In this document: piece by piece, positions 34,544-42,468 of the stretch
Numbering within the stretch: position 1 is the stretch's first letter
Layout of the letters: each line of letters starts with the position of its first letter
Source: Anaerolineales bacterium
GTDB lineage: Bacteria > Chloroflexota > Anaerolineae > Anaerolineales > Villigracilaceae
Direction: 5' to 3'
DNA length: 64,000 bases
Assembly (NCBI GenBank): GCA_015075725.1
Contig: JABTTV010000001.1
Coordinates: 3,959,223-4,023,222 of the forward strand
Notes under the pieces: model-generated
What the model saw: only the letters and a program-made list of their open reading frames with translations
Told to the model about the DNA's origin: nothing
Database searches by the model: none
Made by a program: the position numbers and the translations under genes

Positions 34544-35026
34544 ATGAATATAAGGTCGGCCACCATAGATGATTTAGACGATATAGCCAGGATAGAAAAA
34601 GAATGCTTCCCTGTAGCAGAAGCGGCTACCGAAGAATCTTTGCGAGATCGGTTAACTGCATACCCCGATCATTTTTGGCTTTTAGAAATTGATGAAAAAA
34701 TAATCGGTTTTATCGATGGTATGGTTACAAATGAATTAGCCATTGTCGATGAGATGTTTGAAAAGGCCGAACTTCATGACGAAAGCGGCAAGTGGCAGGC
34801 AATATTCGGAGTAGCTGTGCTTCCTGAATATCGCAGAAATGGTTATGCGGCTATGATGATGGAACGTGTCATATCCGATTCTAAACTGCAAAACCGGCGG
34901 GGATGCATATTAACGTGTAAAGATAAGTTGGTGAGTTATTATGAGAAAATGGGATTCATGAACTATGGCGTATCTAAATCTATTCACGGCGGAGAAACCT
35001 GGTATGACATGAAGTTAGAATTCTAA
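34544..35026 (+). CDS. cassette: GNAT-family N-acetyltransferase
   Basis: The 160-residue protein has a GNAT fold: MNIRSATIDDLDDIARIE, the beta-4 FGVAVLPEYRRNGYAAMMM acetyl-CoA loop, and SYYEKMGFMNYG. The insert between strands resembles arylalkylamine-type GNATs, which act on small amines. Acetyltransferases are common cassette cargo, including resistance enzymes, but this one matches none I know. Confidence 0.88.
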   Translation: MNIRSATIDDLDDIARIEKECFPVAEAATEESLRDRLTAYPDHFWLLEIDEKIIGFIDGMVTNELAIVDEMFEKAELHDESGKWQAIFGVAVLPEYRRNGYAAMMMERVISDSKLQNRRGCILTCKDKLVSYYEKMGFMNYGVSKSIHGGETWYDMKLEF

Positions 35027-35142
35027 TGAGATAAGTGCATAAACACTCTGTTGATAACATCAATATCCATGAATCAATTACACGTCTTATAATTTCTCTT
35101 ATTAAGAAAAGTGCTTTTCAACGTAATAGAGTCTTACCTCTG

Positions 35143-35346
35143 TGCTCCAAACGCAAAGTGGATGTACAATCGACGCGTACGCGGTTCGCCCTGGTCTACA
35201 ATATCGGCAAGATCCACTCCTTTGGGGCGCGGGCATAAGCCCTTTTTGAGCCCGGTCACCCCGTTCCACCGCGATCCGCGGAGAAAACCCGGGCGCTTGT
35301 CCGCTTTTGCCCTCCCCAGTTCGGTTTTTCGACGGTCTCGTTGGGC
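35143..35346 (+). repeat. truncated IS-invaded attC (right part only)
   Basis: Starts at CTCCAAACGCAAAG, within the transposase remnant, and ends at R' GTTGGGC. The left attC half is missing. A short stretch around 35170 (TCGACGCGTACGCGG) differs from all other copies. The site cannot fold as an attC, so this cassette junction is probably frozen. Confidence 0.75.
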
Positions 35347-35431
35347 GGCTGCTCAGGAAAATCGAAATTCGAGCAACTTATTATAAAAGGTGCTCTTTGC
35401 AGAATTTATCTTATTTTTGGGAAATAAAGAA

Positions 35432-35911
35432 ATGATAGATTGGGAATTTGTATTATTAGAGTCTGTTATTATTTTTGCTATCTACATATTTACTTGCATC
35501 GCGTACCTTATGGGTATATTAATTGTCGATTGGAAACGATTATCCACAATTTATTTGCCAAGTAATTTACGTGTTGTAAAAAAATTTAGAATGAGGCGGA
35601 TTTTTATAAGAAAAATGGGCTTTCCACTTGGCTTAGATATGAGAGTAAACGCCGCAGGTCTTTTTTTATTAATACCTTGGATTTTTCGATTTGGATTACC
35701 CGCAATATTCATTCCTTGGAAAGAATTAAAGCCTGTTGGTCGTTATAAATTCTGGCTGAAACCTATTGAGTTCATTGTTTTTTCAGTAAAATTTCCACAA
35801 GAAACTCAATTGATGATTCCGTCAACGATACTCTACAATGTAGAAAATTGTTTGCCTAAAAACTTCATGAAAGATTTCAGAAATTTAAAGTGGATTATCG
35901 ATTTAAGATAA
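35432..35911 (+). CDS. cassette: membrane protein of unknown function
   Basis: The 159-residue protein has two hydrophobic segments (FVLLESVIIFAIYIFTCIAYLMG region and the AAGLFLLIPWIFRFGLPAIFI region). A basic soluble tail follows. A GTG at 35390 would extend it by 14 residues. No family recognised. Codon use is strongly AT-rich. Confidence 0.65.
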   Translation: MIDWEFVLLESVIIFAIYIFTCIAYLMGILIVDWKRLSTIYLPSNLRVVKKFRMRRIFIRKMGFPLGLDMRVNAAGLFLLIPWIFRFGLPAIFIPWKELKPVGRYKFWLKPIEFIVFSVKFPQETQLMIPSTILYNVENCLPKNFMKDFRNLKWIIDLR

Positions 35912-35929
35912 GTACCTCTTATGAAAACC

Positions 35930-36254
35930 GCCCAACAAAGCGTCCTCAGAAACCGTCTCATCTTAAGCGTCCCTGAGCTCATCCTGCGGGGCGCTGTCCC
36001 TTGAAGAACCACGCTCCCCTTCAACTTACAGCCCTAAAACCATCGATATCTTGCAGACGATCAAACGCAAAGTGGATGTACAATGGTGTTTGTTCGCCCT
36101 GGTCCACAATATCGGCAAGATCCATACCTTTGGGGCGCGGATATAAGCCTTTTTGGAGCCCGGTCACCCTGTTCCACCGCGATCCGCGGGAAAAACCCGG
36201 GTGCTTGTCCGCTTTCGCCCTCCCCAGTTCGGTTTTTCGACAGTCTCGTTGGGC
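35930..36254 (+). repeat. long attC unit, copy 1 (325 bp)
   Basis: R'' GCCCAAC and R' GTTGGGC with arms AGAAACCG/GGTTTTTCG pairing at the base. In the middle, CAAACGCAAAG (36062-36072) begins a frame that encodes the last 25 or so residues of an IS1182-like transposase (KRKVDVQWCLFALVHNIGKI) and stops at TAA. Confidence 0.85.
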
Positions 36255-36295
36255 GGCTCTCTACTGAACATCATAGTGTTGAGAACGAAAACTAA

Positions 36296-37219
36296 ATGAG
36301 CATAGATCAGTTACGTCAAGAGATCAGTGAATTCCTAGAGTTCAGCATTTCAGATGCTCCTGTTCACTATGTAACGCACGAAACAATTCAAGAAGATGGC
36401 TATCAAAGATTCCGTATCAGTTACCCTAGCCAAGAGGGAGATCAAATTCCAGCCTTTCTCTTGTTACCAGATGGAAGAGATCAATTCGCTGCGGTATTAG
36501 TGCATCATCAGCATAATAGTCAGAGGCACTTGGGAAAGAGTGAAGTCTGTGGTTTGGTGGGCGATACTTTGCAAGCGTTTGGTCCAGCGTTAGCACAGCA
36601 GGGCATAGTCGTTTTAGCACCTGACTCCATTTGTTTTGAAGATCGGCGCCACAATATTACAGGGATTGAACCAGATGATGCAGACGTCGAGCAACATTAC
36701 AATGAGATGTGCTATCGTCTACTGCGAGGCGATACACTTATGCACAAAGTCCTGAGCGACTCTGCCCAAGCGATCTCTCTTCTGAGTTCACATTCTCAGG
36801 TCGACCCACAGCGCATCGGTATTCTTGGACATTCCTACGGTGGCAATACCGTGTTGTTCCATGGCGCAGTGGATGAGCGTATCCGTTTTGCATGTGCGAG
36901 TGGTGCAGCCTGCACATATCAATATAAAATGGCACACCAACTGGGCATTGAAATGGCAGAGGTGATTCCAGGGTTTGTAACACGTTATGATATTCCAGAT
37001 CTGATCGCCTGTTTCGCACCTCGCCGAATTCTTATTGCGTCAGCCACAAACGACAAGGCTTCACAAGATGCAAATAAAATTGTGAACGAGTCCCAAGAAA
37101 TCTGCGCTTCGGAGGGCGTGATTGCTCATTTGGAACATCAGCGCGACATAGGAGGGCACGCCCTAACTCAAGAGCGTTTCTATCGTATATTGCAGTGGAT
37201 AACTGAGTGTGCGGCATAA
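36296..37219 (+). CDS. cassette: dienelactone hydrolase-type alpha/beta hydrolase
   Basis: The 307-residue cytosolic enzyme has nucleophile Ser180 in GHSYGG, acid D253 in ATNDKAS and H288 in IGGHALT, a complete triad in correct order. An oxyanion-type HHQHNSQ segment follows strand 3. Similar DLH-family proteins hydrolyse esters or lactones, but the substrate is unknown. It is a single-gene cassette. Confidence 0.88.
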   Translation: MSIDQLRQEISEFLEFSISDAPVHYVTHETIQEDGYQRFRISYPSQEGDQIPAFLLLPDGRDQFAAVLVHHQHNSQRHLGKSEVCGLVGDTLQAFGPALAQQGIVVLAPDSICFEDRRHNITGIEPDDADVEQHYNEMCYRLLRGDTLMHKVLSDSAQAISLLSSHSQVDPQRIGILGHSYGGNTVLFHGAVDERIRFACASGAACTYQYKMAHQLGIEMAEVIPGFVTRYDIPDLIACFAPRRILIASATNDKASQDANKIVNESQEICASEGVIAHLEHQRDIGGHALTQERFYRILQWITECAA

Positions 37220-37244
37220 TATGGTCGATTTCAACCCAACCGCC

Positions 37245-37568
37245 GCCTAACAAAGCGTCCTCAGAAACCGTCTCATCTTAAGCGTCCCTGAGCTCATCCT
37301 GCGGGGCGCTGTCCCTTGAAGCACCACGCTCCCCTTCAACTTACAGCCCTAAAACCATCGATATCTTGCAGACGATCAAACGCAAAGTGGATGTACAATG
37401 GTGTTTGTTCGCCCTGGTACACAAAATCGGCAAGATCCATACCTTTGGGGCGCAGATATAAGCCCTTTTGAGTCCGGTCACCCCGTTCCACCGCGATCCG
37501 CGGGAAAAACCCGGGCGCTTGTCCGCTTTTGCCCTCCCCTTTTCGGTTTTTCGACAGTCTCGTTGGGC
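37245..37568 (+). repeat. long attC unit, copy 2 (324 bp)
   Basis: R'' GCCTAAC to R' GTTGGGC. Internal layout as in copy 1, including the transposase tail. Confidence 0.85.
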
Positions 37569-37604
37569 GTTTCACCCAACAGAATAATTAATAAGGATTT
37601 TCGA

Positions 37605-38402
37605 ATGTCGACTATATGGATTACTTATGCGTGGGAAGACAATAAGTCACAGGACGTTGATTTTATTGCCCAAGAGTTAATCTCTGCTGGCTTGAAAGTA
37701 AACCTAGATAGATGGAATCTTCGTGCTGGTGTTCGTCTTTGGGATCAAATTGCAAACTTTATTACTAGTCCAAACGAATGCGATGGATGGCTTTTCATCG
37801 CAACACAAAATAGCCTTGGTAGCGAGGCATGTCAAGAAGAGATGGCTTATGCAATAGATCGAGCACTTTCGCAAAGAACAGCGACTTTCCCGCTAATTGG
37901 GCTATTTCTATCTTCGGTGGATAAGGAACTTATTCCTGCCGCAATTAAAGCCAGGCTTTTCGTAAGCATCCGAGACCCAGACTGGAAAGAGCGCATTAAG
38001 TCATCTGTTGAGAATCGTCAACCAAATATTTCACGACCAATACTAAAACCTTATCACTTCACTTTGCACCCGAAGTCCCCAACCCATACACACTGGATCA
38101 TTGAAGTTGGTCCACGTGCAGGATCATGGGTACCATTTTTCGTTGCTCTTCCTGTTGATCTTCAAAACCGCACTTCAATATTGCATAGTCCAAAGGGGCG
38201 AATTCCTCTTCATGGTGGAAGTCTCTTCGACTATGGTGAAAATTTATCGGCGGATGGAAAATGGTGGATTCAATGGGCGGGTAATGAAGCCACACCCACC
38301 ATGAGCTACTTCATTTCTACACTCCAAATGCCAGAGCAAATGGCATTTGGAGTTTTCAATGGCAAGCCTCAATACTTAATAGTTCCGAGCAATGAGAAAT
38401 AA
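37605..38402 (+). CDS. cassette: TIR-domain protein with unknown C-terminal domain
   Basis: The 265-residue protein starts with a TIR domain (residues 1-125): IWITYAWEDN, the DRWNLRAG loop, and SLGSEACQEEM, where E78/E79 is the likely NADase glutamate. Residues 145-265 are a beta-rich domain I do not recognise (HWIIEVGPRAGSWVPFF, GKWWIQWAGNE). Bacterial TIR proteins commonly cleave NAD or make signal molecules in anti-phage defence. The unknown domain may sense the trigger. The true start is the ATG at 37605, since the frame runs upstream into the attC. The stop lies one base before the next attC. Confidence 0.85.
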   Translation: MSTIWITYAWEDNKSQDVDFIAQELISAGLKVNLDRWNLRAGVRLWDQIANFITSPNECDGWLFIATQNSLGSEACQEEMAYAIDRALSQRTATFPLIGLFLSSVDKELIPAAIKARLFVSIRDPDWKERIKSSVENRQPNISRPILKPYHFTLHPKSPTHTHWIIEVGPRAGSWVPFFVALPVDLQNRTSILHSPKGRIPLHGGSLFDYGENLSADGKWWIQWAGNEATPTMSYFISTLQMPEQMAFGVFNGKPQYLIVPSNEK

Positions 38403-38403
38403 C

Positions 38404-38727
38404 GCCTAACAAAGCGTCCTCAGAAACCGTCTCATCTTAAGCGTCCCTGAGCTCATCCTGCGGGGCGCTGTCCCTTGAAGAACCACGCTCCTCTACAACT
38501 TACAGCCCTAAAACCATCGATATCTTGCAGACGATCTAACGCAAAGTGGATGTACAATGGTGTTTGTTCGCCCTGGTACACAATATCGGCAAGATCCATA
38601 CCTTTGGGGCGCGGATATAAGCCCTTTTTGAGCCCGGTCACCCCGTTCCACCGCGATCCTCGGGAAAAACCGGGCGCTTGTCCGCTTTCGCCCGCCCCAG
38701 TTCGGTTTTTCGACAGTCTCGTTGGGC
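38404..38727 (+). repeat. long attC unit, copy 3 (324 bp)
   Basis: R'' GCCTAAC to R' GTTGGGC, begins one base after the TIR stop codon. Internal transposase tail retained. Confidence 0.85.
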
Positions 38728-38766
38728 GGTATAGTGACCCGAACACCGCAAAAGGATTAAACCGAT

Positions 38767-39945
38767 ATGGATAATTCTAAATTTACACTTCCTCTCCTCC
38801 CTAATTCTATTGCGGTAGGTCTATCAGAAGATTTATTGCAATATCTTATAGAACTGAAATTTCTATTGCTGTTTTTTGATAAACCACATTGTATTTTTGC
38901 AAATGCTGGATTGCAATTCTTAAGCGAAAACGTTTTTGATGATATTAGAAATGGGAAAACACCCAAAACAAGCCCTTGGGAAGAAGATGACGATATACCA
39001 AGTAGCTCCCTTAAAAACGTAGATATAGTTCTTACTGACGAATGGCAAGAGACATTATCACACTGCCAACCTCGTTATCATGAAATTAATCTTACTATTA
39101 CTAACGAAAAAGACGTGGAAGGGGAAAAGGTTTACACAGATGAGATAATTGATTCAATGAGGCTATTCGAAAAAAAAGAAACCAGTTATTTCTCTGAAAA
39201 CAGCGAGCCATCAGAAGAAGATATTGAAAAAATGCTCACTGAATGGGCAATAAGAACGAACATGCAAGTTATGATTGACACACTTGAAATGTGCTGTAAT
39301 GAGAAGATTCCCATGATATGGGGAAGCGTAGCAGATACAGTATCAGCATCTTTATACACAAAACATTTACTCACTCAATACTCGAAAAGTATTGAAACAA
39401 ATTCCGAAGATGAAAAGACAGCCTCGTTTCTACGGACATTGAAAGGTGACGACTTGCTAAAGTCAATCTTTGAACTAGGTGTTGTAAACTTGGCAACTGT
39501 GCCAGTAGATAGAATTATTGATTTTAGAAAAAAGAATCAAGATTTACTTGTGGGATTTCTGTCGAGTTATCGCGGCTTCTTAACTGAACTTCAATCTGAA
39601 CCTTTGAATTATCGGAAAATTGTTTTAGCGCGAACACAAAAAATTACCGATGAGTTGAATACAATCAATATGGAAATCCTTACACAGCGGAAATCCGAGA
39701 AATATAAATGGGTCGAGCGATTATCAGATGGTGTTTACGAAGGAGCCAAGAATGGCGCAATGATTGCTTTGTGGAATTTTCTCGCGTCCCCATTGCTAAT
39801 GACAGGTCAAATTGGAATAAGTTTATTATCAGCAGCAAATTTCAAGATAAAGGATATGAAAGATAGACGCCAACTTGAAAATGCGCTAATTTTCAAAAGT
39901 TCAAGTGGATATCTTTGGAAAGCCATGGAAGAATTTAAGAATTAG
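38767..39945 (+). CDS. cassette: 392-residue protein of unknown function
   Basis: Mostly helical, acidic and AT-rich. Residues 1-130 are mixed, 130-320 look alpha-helical with possible coiled coil (KITDELNTINMEIL), and 325-365 hold a Gly/Ala-rich hydrophobic stretch (EGAKNGAMIALWNFLASPLL) that could enter a membrane. No signal peptide and no catalytic motif. Such cassette-only proteins next to a TIR gene are candidates for defence functions, but nothing here proves it. Confidence 0.7.
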   Translation: MDNSKFTLPLLPNSIAVGLSEDLLQYLIELKFLLLFFDKPHCIFANAGLQFLSENVFDDIRNGKTPKTSPWEEDDDIPSSSLKNVDIVLTDEWQETLSHCQPRYHEINLTITNEKDVEGEKVYTDEIIDSMRLFEKKETSYFSENSEPSEEDIEKMLTEWAIRTNMQVMIDTLEMCCNEKIPMIWGSVADTVSASLYTKHLLTQYSKSIETNSEDEKTASFLRTLKGDDLLKSIFELGVVNLATVPVDRIIDFRKKNQDLLVGFLSSYRGFLTELQSEPLNYRKIVLARTQKITDELNTINMEILTQRKSEKYKWVERLSDGVYEGAKNGAMIALWNFLASPLLMTGQIGISLLSAANFKIKDMKDRRQLENALIFKSSSGYLWKAMEEFKN

Positions 39946-39968
39946 TAACCTAGAGTATAGGTAGGGCC

Positions 39969-40292
39969 GCTCAACAAAGCGTCCTCAGAAACCGTCTCAT
40001 CTCAAGCGTCCCTGAGCTCATCCTGCGGGGCGCTGTCCCTTGAAGAACCACGCTCCTCTTCAACTTACAGCCCTAAAACCATCGATATCTTGCAGACGAT
40101 CAAACGCAAAGTGGATGTACAATGGTGTTTGTTCGCCCTGGTACACAATATCGGCAAGATCCATACCTTTGGGGCGCGGATATAAGCCTTTTTGAGCCCG
40201 GTCACCCCGTTCCACCGCGATCCGCGGGAAAAACCCGGGCGCTTGTCCGCTTTTGCCCTTCCCTTTTCGGTTTTTCGACGGTCTCGTTAGCC
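39969..40292 (+). repeat. long attC unit, copy 4 (324 bp)
   Basis: R'' GCTCAAC to R' GTTAGCC. Same internal layout as the other copies. Confidence 0.85.
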
Positions 40293-40321
40293 CCCTTGAA
40301 GATTAAGGAATCTAAGCTCTC

Positions 40322-41005
40322 ATGACTAAATACAACCTCACTCCTAGACAGAGAGAACTTCTAAAAACTATAGTTGAACAAATGAAAAGTGGGAAAGCGC
40401 AAGAACCATTAATCCCAATAATTTCGAATAGCGGCAGTACGCTTATGGGTATACAAGGAAATTTTGGTCGTAACTTAATTGGAGACCTTGAAGTTTTATG
40501 TAAAGTAGATTTACTAGGATTTCACCATAACAGCAGAGGCACTAAGGTATATACTGTAAAGCAAAGTGCCTATGATGCGATCGAAAACAATTTTGTGATT
40601 CCAGAAAATCAAGTTCCAACACAAGTAAATATCGGAGCCATTATCCGAGATATGAGTGGTGGAAATGTTCAAGCAGTTGGATTTAGTAATAATTCAGAAT
40701 TAAGTCAATTAGTGAACGACACAGATTTATTGCACAAAAAACTGGATGAATTAACAGAACAATTGGTAGATGTTGTAAAATCAGAGTTGCCGTCTAAAGA
40801 ATTGATGGCATATATCCAAACTATTGAAGAACTTAAGAAAGAAATTGAGTCAGAAAAGCCTTCACCATCCGTTCTTCAAAAATTATTTGCCAGCATTTCT
40901 TTCTTGGGCGATGTAGAAAGTACAATTTCATTGGTAACCCGTGTACTTCCTTATGTTTACCCGTTCCTGCTAATTGCTTCTCAAAAATTAGCGAGCGGGG
41001 GCTAA
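40322..41005 (+). CDS. cassette: winged-helix-like protein with C-terminal hydrophobic segment
   Basis: The 227-residue protein starts with LTPRQRELLKTIVEQM and FGRNLIGDLEVLCKVDLLGF, which look like a winged-helix DNA-binding fold. A helical linker follows (130-180), and a hydrophobic tail (VTRVLPYVYPFLLIASQKLA) may anchor it. The stop TAA lies inside the R'' core of the next attC. No known family. Confidence 0.7.
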   Translation: MTKYNLTPRQRELLKTIVEQMKSGKAQEPLIPIISNSGSTLMGIQGNFGRNLIGDLEVLCKVDLLGFHHNSRGTKVYTVKQSAYDAIENNFVIPENQVPTQVNIGAIIRDMSGGNVQAVGFSNNSELSQLVNDTDLLHKKLDELTEQLVDVVKSELPSKELMAYIQTIEELKKEIESEKPSPSVLQKLFASISFLGDVESTISLVTRVLPYVYPFLLIASQKLASGG

Positions 41006-41323
41006 CAAAGCGTCCTCAGAAACCGTCTCATCTTAAGCGTCCCTGAGCTCATCCTGCGGGGCGCTGTCCCTTGAAGAACCACGCTCCTCTTCAACTTACA
41101 GCCCTAAAACCATCGATATCTTGCAGACGATCAAACGCAAAGTGGATGTACAATGGTGTTTGTTCGCCCTGGTCCACAATATCGGCAAGATCCATACCTT
41201 TGGGGCGCGGATATAAGCCTTTTTGAGCCGGGTCACCCCGTTCCACCGCGATCCGCGGAGAAAACCCGGGTGCTTGTCCGCTTTCGCCCTCCCCATTTCG
41301 GTTTTTCGACAGTCTCGTTAGGC
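41000..41323 (+). repeat. long attC unit, copy 5 (324 bp)
   Basis: R'' GGCTAAC, sharing its TAA with the stop codon of the upstream gene, to R' GTTAGGC. Internal layout as in the other copies. Confidence 0.85.
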
Positions 41324-41353
41324 GCTTAATGTAGATAAATGGAGTAATCCAAA

Positions 41354-41551
41354 ATGACAATCACACTCGAAGATAAATGCATTGTTTGTAAAGAAAGCCT
41401 ATTCAATATGGATGGGTGGAAAGAATGTAAATTCTGCGGAGCACGCATATGCAATCTTTGCTTTAAAAAAATGGAAGAAGAACAGAAAACTCTTTGCCCA
41501 AATTGTGGAAAAAATTCTGCTACGAGTCCATACCTATCTGACCATCATTAG
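41354..41551 (+). CDS. cassette: small treble-clef/RING-like zinc protein
   Basis: The 65-residue protein has four Cys pairs (CIVCKE, CKFCGA, CNLCFK, CPNCGK), enough for two zinc ions in a cross-brace or zinc-ribbon layout. It shares its cassette with the SHOCT protein 47 bases downstream. Function unknown. Confidence 0.65.
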   Translation: MTITLEDKCIVCKESLFNMDGWKECKFCGARICNLCFKKMEEEQKTLCPNCGKNSATSPYLSDHH

Positions 41552-41598
41552 AACATTTGAGTGCTAAGTTAAATTCAAGAATATTTAAGGAGAAAATT

Positions 41599-42063
41599 AT
41601 GCCACCATTATTCACAATGAAAGGTGTTCAAGGTGTTCTTGAACTATATGAAGATAAAGTTACAATCACGCCTAAAGGTCTTCTCGGGGCTATAAATCAA
41701 GGCTTGAAAGGTACGAAGACCATACCATTTTCTTCAATTACTGCCATTCAGTTCAAAAAGTCTGGCATCTTAAGTGGCTACCTTCAATTTACTTTGCCTG
41801 GTGGAACGGAAAGCCGTGGAGGTGTTTTGGACGCTACCAAAGATGAAAACTCGTTTATCTTTGCTGGCGGGAAGGCGAATGAAGAAGCTGAAAAAGTAAA
41901 GGCATATATTGAAAAGCAGATACAAATACTTCGTAACCCTGTTACGCCAAAACAAGAACCTGCCTCATTGTCCAGTGAACTTGAAAAGCTAGCTGATTTG
42001 AAGAATAAAGGCATCATAAGTGATGAGGAATTTCAAGCCGCAAAAAAACGTTTGATTGGATAG
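41599..42063 (+). CDS. cassette: PH-like (DUF4429-type) protein with SHOCT tail
   Basis: The 154-residue protein starts at ATG 41599 (RBS AAGGAGA). Residues 1-100 form a PH-like beta domain (GVLELYEDKVTITPKG, IPFSSITAIQFKKSG, GYLQFTLPGG). Residues 125-154 are a classic SHOCT helix pair (ELEKLADLKNKGIISDEEFQAAKKRL). SHOCT tails often mediate oligomerisation or membrane targeting. The N-domain name is by resemblance. Confidence 0.75.
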   Translation: MPPLFTMKGVQGVLELYEDKVTITPKGLLGAINQGLKGTKTIPFSSITAIQFKKSGILSGYLQFTLPGGTESRGGVLDATKDENSFIFAGGKANEEAEKVKAYIEKQIQILRNPVTPKQEPASLSSELEKLADLKNKGIISDEEFQAAKKRLIG

Positions 42064-42082
42064 GTCAGTTATTGCAAATTGC

Positions 42083-42370
42083 GCCTAACAAAGCGTCCTA
42101 AGAAACAGAATCGCGGCAGTAAATCACGAAAGATAGGCAGACTGCATAACCCAAAAAAGGCGTCGTGATCGTTATTCTAAAAACGACGCCCATCAACTCC
42201 CGGTATTGTTCAGCATGAACGGCACGGCGTTCATATCGTCCAGCTTCCTAATCGGGGTCAGATGTACATCGCCTTGCAAGTCACCTCGTTCCAAGCGATC
42301 CGCGGAGAAAACCCGGGCGCTTGTCCGCTTTCGCCCGCCCCAGTCCGGTTTTTCGACAGTCTCGTTGGGC
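42083..42370 (+). repeat. long attC unit, variant copy (288 bp)
   Basis: Both ends match the other units (R'' GCCTAAC, R' GTTGGGC), but about 190 bases in the middle are replaced. The transposase-tail frame is absent. The new middle contains the hairpin at 42159-42190. Confidence 0.8.
42153..42190 (-). terminator. terminator-like hairpin inside the variant attC
   Basis: On the minus strand, stem GGCGTCGT/ACGACGCC is followed by TTTTTT. It is the classical form of an intrinsic terminator, facing against the cassette direction. Confidence 0.5.
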
Positions 42371-42468
42371 GCTTAACCACAAGATACTTCCGACAAGGGA
42401 AACATGAAAGGTATCCTCAAGCCTATATCCGTTTACGTAAGTGTAAGGCGACGAGGAGGAGATAAAGC

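Noticed and set aside
40122..40325. Recurrent small frames of 60-100 codons inside the long attC units (ending PVRFFDSLVG and similar)
   Set aside because: They lie wholly within repeated sites, vary at the ends, and run out of frame with the transposase tail; they are by-products of the repeat.
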